Shown here one piece after another: positions 22,418 through 30,435 of a stretch of 31,309 nucleotides of DNA. The stretch's first letter is position 1, and each line of letters opens with the position of its first letter. A program made the translations under genes and the position numbers. The notes beneath the pieces were generated by a model that saw nothing but the letters and a program-made list of their open reading frames with translations, was not told the origin of the DNA and made no database searches. Origin of the DNA: JBDRHL01 sp043816955 (lineage in GTDB: Bacteria; Planctomycetota; Phycisphaerae; Sedimentisphaerales; CAYZTY01); NCBI GenBank assembly GCA_043816955.1, contig JBDRHL010000089.1, positions 1-31,309 on the forward strand. Direction: 5' to 3'.

Positions 22418-25400
22418 ATAGACAGCGGCACTCCATTTTCAAATCTCCATTGTCCTGCCCTTGTATCTCTTTCCACGTCAATCAACTTAAGAATATCTAC
22501 CCATCCGGTATTTTCCGGCGTCTCCTGTATGCTGGCAGTGGATCTATAGAGCTGCTGGACTTCCTGAGCAGATAAAGCACGATTATAAATTTGTACGTCG
22601 TCAATCAGGCCGTTGAAAAACTTCTTATTCCAATCGGCACTTATGGGATTGCCACCAATTACTAATTGCGTCCAATCGCTTAATCTGGCCGAACAAGTTA
22701 AACTTCCAACCATTATTCCATCAAGAAATAGTTTATAACCATTAGTTGTACCATTAATCAACGTAATTGCAGCGTGATGCCATTTCTCATCATTTATTTT
22801 TTGTCCTTTAAAGGGCAATCTAATCATATCTGAACCTGCATCGATATACGTTCCCAAACAATATGCACTATCCATGTACATTTCCAGGCATATAGCACGC
22901 TTTGTATGAAAGTTTATCATGAATTGGTCTTTAGAGTTGCTTGTTTTAAACCATAAAGATATTGATAAATCACCCATGCCAAAATCAAAAACATCCGAAT
23001 CGGGTATCATTACATAACTATCTTTGCCATCAAAGCTAAGTGCTCTGCCGATTTTGCCAGTTGTCCACGTTGCACCATAGATTTGTCCATTGTTATTTCC
23101 TGCAGAATCGTGAGCTATATTCCCGTTACCTTCCTCAAATTTCCAGTAGGCAATTAGTCCTGAAGGTGCCGATGGCTTTATATTTACCTGACTTTGATAG
23201 AGTTTTTGGATTTTCTTAGCGGACAAAGCACGATTATAAATTTGTACTTCATCAATCATGCCGTTAAAGAAATGCTTGTTCCAGCTTCCTTCAGGATTTG
23301 CACCTATTGTTAGATTCGACCAATCACTAAAAAACTCTGAGCAGGATAGGCTTCCAACCATCGTTCCATCAATAAATAGTTTATAGCCATTTTCTTTACC
23401 ATTCTCCATAGTGATTGCCATATGGTGCCATTGGTCACCATTATACTTTTTATTATTATATAAAAGCCTGATTTCTTTTGTGTTTGTGGCGATATAACTG
23501 CCAACATAAGATTTGGAATTTATATACGTTTCCACGCACTTTGTTGCACCGTTAAATCTTACTATAAATTGGTCTTTAGCACTGGTTGCTTTGAACCATG
23601 CCAAGATTGAAAAATCGCCTTTCCCAAAATCAAAAACATCTGAGTCAGGTATCATTACAAAATTATTTTTGCCATCGAAGCTAAGTGCACCACCATTTAT
23701 ACCATTTGTCCAGGTTGCGCCGTGAATGGTGCCGTTGTTTTTGCCTGCTGAATCATAAGCTATATCCCCAACACCTTCATCAAATTTCCAATAAGCTATC
23801 AGTGCACTGTCCTTCGACACTATTAACCATAAAAAATACGCCAACGTTGTCGCTAAACAAACAAGCAATAATATTATGGCAGTATGAATCAACTGTTTTG
23901 AGAGATGCCATCTTGAAGGTCTTGTCTGGTCGGCTTTAAGACGCGCTTGGGCGGCGTTCATTCGAGCGTTAAGGGCGTCTCTTTGGGAACGTAATTGAAC
24001 TAACTTGGCATCTAATTTTGCTAATCGCAGACTTATTTCTTCTGCTTGTTCTGCTTGTTCTGCTGCAAATTGAGCTAATTCAGCAGCGGCCTGTTCACTT
24101 TCCTGTTTTTCCTTTAAGGCCCGCTGTTTTGCTTCTGTATTCTTTGTAACCTCAGCGCGCTCGCCGGCAGCTTGTGCGGTCTTTCTATTTGCCTTTGCCT
24201 GAACTTCAAAATCTTCAGCAGCAATTTTGGCTTCTTTGGCAAGTTCAGCCAGCTTGTCACGTTGCCTCTGGTATTCCGCTACAGCACCATCGACCTGCTG
24301 AGTGGTTGTTTGCATATAATCAATAACTTGTGGGGCATGTGTGCCAAAGAAATCAGCGATCTTGTTTCGCAGACGACCAAACAAACTTTTGCCTGTAAGT
24401 TTCGACAGATTAGCTGGCAGTTCTGGTGTGCTATAAAATCTTGGGGCTTCGATGATACGTGTTTGTGATGTGCTGGCTGCTTTTGCGCCCTCTAAATCAA
24501 TATTCTGCAATACCGTCAAAACATCGTCTGTTGATTGGAAACGGTCCTTGGCATCTTTGGCCATCAGTTTCATTACAACATCAGCAAGTTTTTCCGGCAC
24601 TTCCGGGGCAACTTCAGATAATGGAGGCGGCGGTTCATAAGCATGCTGAAACATCATTGAAGTTGCTGATTTAGCATCAAACGGCAACTTGCCGCTGAGC
24701 ATCTGGTACATCAGGACACCCATGGCGTAAAGGTCGGTTCGGCAATCAACTTCCGAGCCACGGGCCTGCTCCGGTGCTATGTAATCGGCTGTGCCCATTA
24801 TTGTTCCGGTAACTGTAATTTGTGTTACGGTATGAATCGATTTAACCACACCGAAATCAGTTACTAAAGCCCGCCGACTGTGACGGTCAAGCAGGACATT
24901 ACCCGGCTTAATGTCACGATGGATTAAACCTCTTTTATGTGCTGCACCAATACCAGCCAAACATTGCTCGATAATCGGCATAGCTTCACTGACGCTTAGT
25001 TTTTTGCACCGCGTGAGCAAATCAGCAAGTGATTCACCGTCAACATACTGCATAACAAAGAACTGATATCCCTGATCTTCGCCGCTGTAGTAAATGCGGA
25101 CAATATTCGGGTGGTCGATTTTTGCAATTGCGGTCGCTTCAGCGTGAAAACGCTTAACAAAATCTTTCTGCCGTGCTAATTGAACTGGCAGCACTTTTAT
25201 AGCCACAAAACGATCAAGGGCCTTTTCGTAACCCTTGTAGACATCACCCATCCCACCGTGACCGATACATTCGATTATTTCATAATGGCCGAGTTTTTTA
25301 AAAGGTAACTGGCCATCAGCGTCAGTTTTTGATGATGGCTCTATAAAAATACTATCAGGCAGAGAAGACCTATCTTTAGCAGCCGGTTTGCCTGAGATGA

Positions 25401-25956
25401 CAGCTTCAATCTCAGAAATAAAAGCCTCAGTGGACTCAAACTGCTCCTTTGCATTCATTCCCAAAGCACGGTCGATGATTGAGACTATTTCTTCAGGCAC
25501 ATCAGCTTTGGCCTTACAACTGTGAAGATAGTCCGAAACGCTATGGCCTGAAACCATAAAACAAAGCAACGCACCCAATTGATAAAAGTCTATCTGGTGT
25601 GGATCGAGAAGAATACCTGCTTCAGTTAAGACCTGTCGGGCTGCTTTTATTTCGGCTGGTAATGAAAGTGGTGGAATATTATGCAATTGCGGAGGAGAAG
25701 GAATCAGGTCAACTCCAATTCCTCCCAAAGTAACTTCCCGCTCAATTGAATCAAGCGTCGCTGTCAGTGCTTCATCAATGTGAATTGTATCTGCGGAAAT
25801 TTTGCGATGAATCTTGCCCTGGCTGTGTAACTCGCTAACAGCATTGACCAATTGGAGAGTCACTTTTGCTACATCTTTAATACCCAGAACACCTTTTTCA
25901 GCAATTTTTTTTGCTAAGGTGTGGTCATCTTCAATTTTTGAGTTATCATCAGCCAT
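22366..25956 (-). CDS. Membrane Ser/Thr kinase: pseudokinase, kinase, PspA-like coiled coil, TM, two LamG domains; C-terminus truncated
   Basis: 1196 residues. (1) 1-190: kinase-like C-lobe without an N-lobe; HRKIS (50-54) replaces HRDIK, so it should be inactive. (2) About 224-486: complete Hanks kinase: GHGGMG loop (232-237), VAIK Lys254, HRDIK 346-350, DFG 367-369, APE 394-396. (3) About 524-675: long coiled coil matching PspA/IM30 in pattern (LFGRLRNKIADFFGTHAPQV; then REALKEKQESEQAA-like heptads). (4) TM about 690-712. (5) LamG domains at about 718-923 and 933-1139. (6) 1151-1178: start of a further domain (GWVDILKLIDVERDTRAGQW) that breaks off. The ATG follows AAGAGGCG. Kinase inside, LamG outside: a sugar- or surface-sensing receptor kinase is inferred. 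The rhomboid and an ECF sigma gene stand upstream on the same strand. Confidence 0.92.
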   Translation of the reverse strand: MADDNSKIEDDHTLAKKIAEKGVLGIKDVAKVTLQLVNAVSELHSQGKIHRKISADTIHIDEALTATLDSIEREVTLGGIGVDLIPSPPQLHNIPPLSLPAEIKAARQVLTEAGILLDPHQIDFYQLGALLCFMVSGHSVSDYLHSCKAKADVPEEIVSIIDRALGMNAKEQFESTEAFISEIEAVISGKPAAKDRSSLPDSIFIEPSSKTDADGQLPFKKLGHYEIIECIGHGGMGDVYKGYEKALDRFVAIKVLPVQLARQKDFVKRFHAEATAIAKIDHPNIVRIYYSGEDQGYQFFVMQYVDGESLADLLTRCKKLSVSEAMPIIEQCLAGIGAAHKRGLIHRDIKPGNVLLDRHSRRALVTDFGVVKSIHTVTQITVTGTIMGTADYIAPEQARGSEVDCRTDLYAMGVLMYQMLSGKLPFDAKSATSMMFQHAYEPPPPLSEVAPEVPEKLADVVMKLMAKDAKDRFQSTDDVLTVLQNIDLEGAKAASTSQTRIIEAPRFYSTPELPANLSKLTGKSLFGRLRNKIADFFGTHAPQVIDYMQTTTQQVDGAVAEYQRQRDKLAELAKEAKIAAEDFEVQAKANRKTAQAAGERAEVTKNTEAKQRALKEKQESEQAAAELAQFAAEQAEQAEEISLRLAKLDAKLVQLRSQRDALNARMNAAQARLKADQTRPSRWHLSKQLIHTAIILLLVCLATTLAYFLWLIVSKDSALIAYWKFDEGVGDIAYDSAGKNNGTIHGATWTNGINGGALSFDGKNNFVMIPDSDVFDFGKGDFSILAWFKATSAKDQFIVRFNGATKCVETYINSKSYVGSYIATNTKEIRLLYNNKKYNGDQWHHMAITMENGKENGYKLFIDGTMVGSLSCSEFFSDWSNLTIGANPEGSWNKHFFNGMIDEVQIYNRALSAKKIQKLYQSQVNIKPSAPSGLIAYWKFEEGNGNIAHDSAGNNNGQIYGATWTTGKIGRALSFDGKDSYVMIPDSDVFDFGMGDLSISLWFKTSNSKDQFMINFHTKRAICLEMYMDSAYCLGTYIDAGSDMIRLPFKGQKINDEKWHHAAITLINGTTNGYKLFLDGIMVGSLTCSARLSDWTQLVIGGNPISADWNKKFFNGLIDDVQIYNRALSAQEVQQLYRSTASIQETPENTGWVDILKLIDVERDTRAGQWRFENGVPLSIWEILPKYKASSQKVLT
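22540..23805 (-). repeat. Tandem duplication encoding the two LamG domains
   Basis: Segments 23188-23805 and 22540-23160 are alike at DNA level, for example around 22580-22625 and 23228-23275 (both reading AAAGCACGATTATAAATTTG and similar flanks). Period about 648 bases. Confidence 0.85.
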
Positions 25957-26058
25957 AAACGCCTCTTAAATCACAATAATTACGCTTCAAGGTACAGCAG
26001 AGATGTCAATTCGTCAAGGCTAGCAATTAATTGCCAATAGTTCATTATATCCCCTTTC

Positions 26059-26745
26059 CTAATCAAAATCATACGATAGTTGCATATAGTCTAACCGGTT
26101 CTTCATTGAAATATGCTTGGGCAGTATAAGTACAGCACCTATTCCGCATGCCAAACCAAGCAGATGGCCGAGGTTCGTCCAGTTCCAGCCTCCCCAAAAG
26201 ATTCCCGCAACCTGCAATACAGGAACAATGAATAATCCCCATAAGGCTTTGACTTTGAATTGACCCCAACGTATAAACCAGTAAATCCAATGTTTCGGTT
26301 TGGAAAATAGCGATACCACCAAGCTCAGCGGGAAAATCGCAACAAAAATAATATCTATTAATGCTGCCGGCATCAGCACCAGGCAAATTGCCACAACGGA
26401 AAAAACAGCACCAGAAGCACCGACAATATTAACCCTCAAAATCAACCTTAAAAGAATACCAAGGGCAATCACAGTGCCAAGATAAACCGTCGAATACCAG
26501 AAATTGCCAAGCCTGCGGTTAACCTTATTGCCGAATACCCATAGTACCCACATATTTCCAAGCAGATGCCAAAAACCTGTATGGGCAAAAGCATAAGTAA
26601 CTGTACTGTACACAAGACCGGAACCGATAGTTGCCTTGGGAAAGCAATAAATCAAAAGGTTAATAGCAATTAAAACTAAATTGACAATTGGTATGATTTC
26701 TTTATCACGGGTTTGTCCGACCTTAATAGGTAAGCAGAAAAACAT
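26059..26745 (-). CDS. Rhomboid-family intramembrane serine protease
   Basis: 228 residues from the ATG at 26745; that start is chosen because GGAG stands six bases upstream, while the earlier ATG at 26757 has none. Six or more hydrophobic helices. Catalytic residues are in place: HLLGN (His60, Asn64 region) in TM2, GASG with Ser111, and NLGHLLG with His194. The L1-type loop motif is shortened (RR-G-N). A Lys/Trp-rich loop (SKPKHWIYWFIRWGQFKVK) precedes the last helices. Rhomboids cleave membrane proteins within or near the bilayer. It is 102 bases upstream of the LamG kinase on the same strand, so a kinase or another single-pass protein could be a substrate; that is inference. Confidence 0.9.
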   Translation of the reverse strand: MFFCLPIKVGQTRDKEIIPIVNLVLIAINLLIYCFPKATIGSGLVYSTVTYAFAHTGFWHLLGNMWVLWVFGNKVNRRLGNFWYSTVYLGTVIALGILLRLILRVNIVGASGAVFSVVAICLVLMPAALIDIIFVAIFPLSLVVSLFSKPKHWIYWFIRWGQFKVKALWGLFIVPVLQVAGIFWGGWNWTNLGHLLGLACGIGAVLILPKHISMKNRLDYMQLSYDFD

Positions 26746-26890
26746 GAGTATCTCCATTTATTTCAGGTTAATTGTTCTATCTGCCCGCAAATGCTGACTC
26801 ATCGCAATTTACGGCCTTTCACTAACTTTATGTAATAAAGAAGGAGATTTGGTAAGAATTGAGGAAAATTATTTATGTTTTTTTGACAGA

Positions 26891-27748
26891 TTACTCGGCT
26901 GAAAGGTTCGGAACTCTTGGAAGTACCTGTGTCAAACGACGCAGTGCAGCAGTAACAGCCTGCGTTTGCCTCTGGGCTACCTCCACAGGGGCAGTACTTT
27001 TATACACTTGGGTAATAGCCTGTTCCAGCCCGCCGTGATCCTTTAGATATTGGCCGATTCTGCCCCATTCAGCGTTAAATTCATCATCTGCTTCTTCCGG
27101 CTGGCAATATCTTTGCGTGTGTTCATCTACCAATTCTTGTAGCTTGGCAGCTAATCGCTTGCGGGCAGCTTTGTAATAGTTTTCCGCGTCGGTCTTCTTT
27201 ATCCCCAGAGCCTTGGCTATCTGAGGGTTAGCCATCTGCTCACATACACGCCCATAAAGGACTCGGAAATAATTGCCTTTGCCCGTTTGATGGTATTCAG
27301 CCATTAGTGTCTCGACAGCCTGCAGTAGTATGCCCTCTACCCAGGCAGCATAGAATTCGTCGATGTATTCGACGGGTTCATCCATAGCTTTAATCGTTGG
27401 CAAATCCGCCCTGGCAAGCAATTCAGAAGCGTTTTCAGCGAGCAGGCGTTGCCTGCCTTTTTGTATTCGTGCATGATTGCCCAATACGTGCCGGACAACC
27501 GTACATAGAAGCGTTCGCAGTTTTGACGAGCGATCTGCAACCCAGCGTTTGAGTAGTTGGTTACGCAAAATGGCCTCGAAAGTTTCTGATGCCACATCTT
27601 CCGCATCTGCGATTCCAAGCTCGGCCCGCTGCTGGGCAAAACGACAAACAGGTAGCCAGTAGTCACTTAAAAACCGGTGCCAGTCTCGTTCGTTGCCCTC
27701 TGTAACTACTCGAAAAATCAATGTTTTGCTGGTTTGCGGGAAACTCAT
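26891..27748 (-). CDS. ECF sigma factor of the kinase-associated type with a C-terminal extension
   Basis: 285 residues. Region 2: WHRFLSDYWLPVCRFAQQRAELGIADAEDVASETFEAILRNQLLKRW and SKLRTLLCTVVRHVLGNHAR. Region 4 is more divergent: GRVCEQMANPQIAKALGIKKTDAENYYKAARKRLAAKLQELV. A linker of about 70 residues and a C-terminal extension of about 80 residues are unusual for a plain ECF sigma. There is no anti-sigma gene beside it; the nearest signalling gene on the same strand is the Ser/Thr kinase two genes on. In several bacteria ECF sigmas without anti-sigma are activated by a neighbouring Hanks kinase (for example EcfP/PknT), and this arrangement fits. No clear Shine-Dalgarno precedes the ATG. 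It is divergent from pspA across 178 bases. Confidence 0.85.
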   Translation of the reverse strand: MSFPQTSKTLIFRVVTEGNERDWHRFLSDYWLPVCRFAQQRAELGIADAEDVASETFEAILRNQLLKRWVADRSSKLRTLLCTVVRHVLGNHARIQKGRQRLLAENASELLARADLPTIKAMDEPVEYIDEFYAAWVEGILLQAVETLMAEYHQTGKGNYFRVLYGRVCEQMANPQIAKALGIKKTDAENYYKAARKRLAAKLQELVDEHTQRYCQPEEADDEFNAEWGRIGQYLKDHGGLEQAITQVYKSTAPVEVAQRQTQAVTAALRRLTQVLPRVPNLSAE

Positions 27749-27926
27749 AACTCAAAAGTATACCCTTTTTTATGGTTCCGGGCAAAAAGAAAATGTTACG
27801 GTCTTACCGAGTACGCTGATTCATTACATTAAGCAGGTGGAAGGACCAAATGAAGTAAGTAGCAAGGAAGCCTGAAAAACAGTTAATTGAACAAAACAGA
27901 AACCTAATATTTTAAGGAGACACAAA
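27749..27926. promoter_or_regulatory. Divergent promoter region between the ECF sigma and pspA genes
   Basis: 178 bases without a gene. I see no sigma-54 site (GG-N10-GC) as in enterobacterial psp. Small dyad CGGT-CTT-ACCG at 27799-27809. AAGGAG before the pspA ATG at 27915-27920. Confidence 0.45.
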
Positions 27927-28604
27927 ATGGGAATTTTTTCAAGAATCAGCGATATTATATCAGCAAACCTCAATGATATGGTTGAGGGAATGGAGGACCC
28001 CGAAAAAATGCTTCGCCAGGCTGTTCGGGAAATGGAAACAACCATCGACCAGGCTAAAGAAAGTACCGCCAAAACTATGGCAGGTCAGAAGATGATCAAA
28101 ACAGAACTTGAGAAGAATCGTCAGCAGGTCAAACTATGGGCCGGACGTGCCGAAACTGCTGTAGCAGACAACAATGATGAACTGGCCAAAAAAGCTATTG
28201 CCCGCAAGCAAGAACATGAAAAACTGGTTGTAGCTCTTGAGGATGAAATCGCCGAGGCAGACCAAACCATACAAAGGCTTCGCCATCAATTAAGTGGTAT
28301 GCAGGCTAAACTCGCCGAGGCAAAACGTCGCCTAACCACGCTTTCTGCTCGCAAACGTGTAGCTGATCTGCGTTCAAAAGTAAATGAAGTCTCAGAAAGT
28401 ACTTCTCCAAAAAGCAATGCTTTTGCTAAGTTTGATCGTATGCGTGAAAAAGTAGAGATGGCCGAAGCTCAGGCCGATGCAATGCGTGAATTAGGCTGTG
28501 AAACTGGTGCCAATGCAGATCTTTCACTCGAAACCGAACAGGAAGCCACCAGTGCCGAAGTAGAAGCCGAACTGGTAGAACTCAAGAAGAAAGCTAAAGC
28601 GTAA
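27927..28604 (+). CDS. PspA/IM30 (ESCRT-III-like) membrane-stress protein
   Basis: 225 residues. Starts MGIFSRISDIISANLNDMVEGMEDPEKMLRQAVREME, the amphipathic helix and the typical PspA/IM30 opening, then long coiled-coil helices (KTELEKNRQQVKLWAGRAETAV..., RKQEHEKLVVALEDEIAEADQTIQRLRHQLSGMQAKLAEAKRRL). Length is normal for PspA. The C-terminus is Glu-rich (EAEL-VELKKKAK) without the extra tail of VIPP1. Strong start: AAGGAG eight bases upstream. PspA binds damaged inner membranes and forms helical rods. It stands divergent from the kinase-type ECF sigma, which is its most likely regulator in this window. No terminator seen after the stop. Confidence 0.94.
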   Translation: MGIFSRISDIISANLNDMVEGMEDPEKMLRQAVREMETTIDQAKESTAKTMAGQKMIKTELEKNRQQVKLWAGRAETAVADNNDELAKKAIARKQEHEKLVVALEDEIAEADQTIQRLRHQLSGMQAKLAEAKRRLTTLSARKRVADLRSKVNEVSESTSPKSNAFAKFDRMREKVEMAEAQADAMRELGCETGANADLSLETEQEATSAEVEAELVELKKKAKA

Positions 28605-28640
28605 TACTCGTCACATGTGCAAATATTCTACTGTCGATAA

Positions 28641-29024
28641 TGTATTAGTCTTTTGCAAGAAGTCTGGGGCTATAGCAACTGGGGCGTAGCTCAACCAAGT
28701 GACACTGACGGCGATGAAGATCGATTAACAATGTGGGCAGGAGGACTAAATGCGAAGCATTGGAATGACATATCACAGTATAATGGTTCACCTGGTAACT
28801 ATGGTTATATAGTTGAGTACACCGTACCGGAACCAGCAACTTTGTCCCTACTGGCCTTGGGTACACTAATAATTCAAAAAACGACTTTTGTCCAAATTCC
28901 CTTTGGCCATATGACCAAACGATTTACATACACAACAATATTTGTAGCAGGTGAATGTTTTCAATTTCTTCAATCACATAATAAATGTGCCAAAAGTCAA
29001 AAGACCTTGTCCCCTTTATCATGA
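28641..29024 (+). pseudogene. Truncated C-type-lectin-like protein with a broken PEP-CTERM signal
   Basis: The frame has a stop (TAA 28638-28640) just before and no start region. It encodes the end of a C-type-lectin-like domain (WGYSNWGVAQPSDTDGDEDR, then WAGG and HWNDIS) followed by VPEPATLSLLALGTL. That is the opening of a PEP-CTERM sorting signal, but the hydrophobic stretch and the Arg-rich end that should follow are replaced by IIQKTTFVQIPFGHMTKRF. So both ends are lost: the 5' part at about 28640 and the 3' part at about 28865. PEP-CTERM proteins are exported and processed by an exosortase; this copy should not work. Frame continues to 29024 by chance. Confidence 0.7.
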
Positions 29025-29211
29025 AGAAAGAGCACACCTTCGTGGCTCCATTGTCACAAATAACAAAATCAAAGCTTTGATACAATCTGAGCTGTAGTAC
29101 TTTTTAAGGTCTTTTTTAAGACTTTTTTCGTCCTTTTGGTATTTTGATTTAGCAAACATCTATATAAGACAGATGACTGCAGAACAGAGCTATCGCTACG
29201 ATGTGGGAAAA
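28865..29211. other. Non-coding debris with short insertion-like scars
   Basis: About 350 bases. Contains GACTTTTGTCCAAATTCCCT (28882-28901) and a related GACCTTGTCCCCTTTATC (about 29003-29020), a 14-bp palindrome ATCAAAGCTTTGAT (29068-29081), and AAGGTCTTTTTTAAGAC (29106-29122). GGGGACAAGGTC-type phrases are common at the edges of RAYT/IS200-like elements. No ORF is convincing. Confidence 0.35.
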
Positions 29212-29233
29212 ACCGCAGTTAGAAAACTGCGGT
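29212..29233 (-). terminator. Intrinsic terminator of the right-end operon
   Basis: Perfect 9-bp stem ACCGCAGTT (29212-29220) with AACTGCGGT (29225-29233) and an AGAA loop; minus-strand tail TTTTTCCC. It ends 20 bases past the stop at 29253. Confidence 0.88.
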
Positions 29234-29252
29234 GAAAAAGAAATGAAAGGAA

Positions 29253-29456
29253 TCACCGATGCGAAGGATAGAAAACGATCCTTTTAGCCTCTTTGTCGAT
29301 TGCCAAGGACAACCGCGGGTTTTCGAACATTGGTAAATACTCGTTGCCTTCTTCGTCCGAAGACAGCCATACCTGCCAGTCATCACTGACTTGGCTTCCA
29401 ATTTCATTCAGCAGCCTTTTCAAAGCAGCAACATTCATAATTGTCTGGTTTGCCAT
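29253..29456 (-). CDS. Small protein, function unknown, last gene of the right-end operon
   Basis: 67 residues: ANQTIMNVAALKRLLNEIGS, then VSDDWQVWLSSDEEGNEYLPM, ending ...KRIVFYPSHR. The layout (one N-terminal helix, then a strand-rich half ending in IVFYP) is that of small alpha/beta proteins from mobile elements. A GGAGGTG ribosome binding site lies inside the end of the preceding gene, with which it overlaps by 22 bases, so it is translationally coupled. I do not recognise a family. Confidence 0.75.
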   Translation of the reverse strand: MANQTIMNVAALKRLLNEIGSQVSDDWQVWLSSDEEGNEYLPMFENPRLSLAIDKEAKRIVFYPSHR

Positions 29457-30130
29457 AGTTCACCTCCAATCAAACAAACAGGTTCTAAAACTTTAATTGT
29501 TTTGGGTACAAGAATTTCTTCTTCGGTAATGCGATAGTTTCGGCACATGTTAACAAAAGCTAAAACAATATCATCGCATAACCTGTCGAAATCCTGTACC
29601 AGTTCAACTCGCTCTCTAATATCACTCAAAGTCATATTCTCGAAGTTTTCATGCATATCTACGTCCTTGCCCGGCCAGGTAAAAACCTGCATATGAGTCT
29701 GCTTGAAATTCACTCTTGCCCGGGCCTCGCATCGGCCGCAAGTACCGATTTGACCTTCCGGTACAGCCTGGTAATTCTTCTGGCCGCAGTGTGTGCAGTA
29801 GCTTTCATAGCCGCTTGGTTTTATGCCGCCTCGATACATGACAACATATCCGCCGCTTCTGCCGTTGATACCAGCCTGCCAGAGCCAATTATGTCTTCTG
29901 CCGAAATCTTCCAGCAGGTCGCTTAGTTTTTCCTGCCACTCAGTTAACTCAAGCATTTCCCAAAACGTGTTATCATCAACACAGTCGGGTTTATCGATGT
30001 TGTACAGTTTGATGTTGTTCGCGTAGCTGGTAGATTTGTTCCAGCTGTTCATTGTGTGATATCTGAAATGTTTCCGAAGAAACTTAATCATCGTCTCTCG
30101 GTACCGTTTATCAACTTCTTTGTAATACAT
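29435..30130 (-). CDS. Zinc-ribbon protein, function unknown
   Basis: 231 residues. A central four-cysteine zinc ribbon (C112, C115, C131, C134: YCTHCGQK...TCGRCEAR) lies after a Gly-rich stretch (GINGRSGGYVVMYRGG). The N-terminal half is helical and charged, with many aromatic residues (FWEMLELTEWQEKLSDLLEDFGRRHNWLW). The C-terminal half contains two helices with acidic faces (DIRERVELVQDFDRLCDDIVLAFVNMC). No membrane segment. GAGGTG stands before the ATG; the gene follows the 88-residue gene by 17 bases. The zinc ribbon suggests binding of nucleic acid or protein. Proteins of this look are found on plasmids and integrative elements. Confidence 0.75.
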   Translation of the reverse strand: MYYKEVDKRYRETMIKFLRKHFRYHTMNSWNKSTSYANNIKLYNIDKPDCVDDNTFWEMLELTEWQEKLSDLLEDFGRRHNWLWQAGINGRSGGYVVMYRGGIKPSGYESYCTHCGQKNYQAVPEGQIGTCGRCEARARVNFKQTHMQVFTWPGKDVDMHENFENMTLSDIRERVELVQDFDRLCDDIVLAFVNMCRNYRITEEEILVPKTIKVLEPVCLIGGELWQTRQL

Positions 30131-30147
30131 TTTGTCACCTCATCTTT

Positions 30148-30414
30148 CTAATCCATAATTAAAGCACCTTTTTTCATTGCCTCGCCTATATTGGAATAGG
30201 CACTATCAAGAATCTGGCTTTCAGTTAATTCTTGTTCGCTGTCATCAATAAGATTCAGCACATAGAAGCTGTTATCATCAGGGTAGTACCTGATATGCTT
30301 GGAACTTCTCAGTCCGCCGTTTAGCAGAATGAAGCAGTCCAGACCGTTCTTTGCCAACTCTTTAAACTGCTCGATGGTTCTTATCCGCCTATCTTTGGTT
30401 TCTTGTTTTGACAT
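30148..30414 (-). CDS. Small protein, function unknown
   Basis: 88 residues, soluble. Pattern: RTIEQFKELAKNGLDCFILLNGGLRSSKHIRYYPDDNSFYVLNLIDDSEQELTESQIL...SNIGEAMKKGALI. The block FILLNGGLRSSK-x-I followed by strands and EQELTE recurs, as I remember it, in short uncharacterised proteins of mobile elements, but I cannot name a family. GGAGGTG seven bases before the ATG. Between this gene and the ThiF gene are 67 bases with a strong hairpin, so its expression relative to ThiF may be set there. Confidence 0.75.
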   Translation of the reverse strand: MSKQETKDRRIRTIEQFKELAKNGLDCFILLNGGLRSSKHIRYYPDDNSFYVLNLIDDSEQELTESQILDSAYSNIGEAMKKGALIMD

Positions 30415-30435
30415 ATTTACACCTCCAATTAAAAT

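Noticed and set aside
27749..27926. Sigma-54 promoter for pspA as in enterobacteria
   Set aside because: No GG-N10-GC pair with the right context is present and there is no PspF-like gene nearby.
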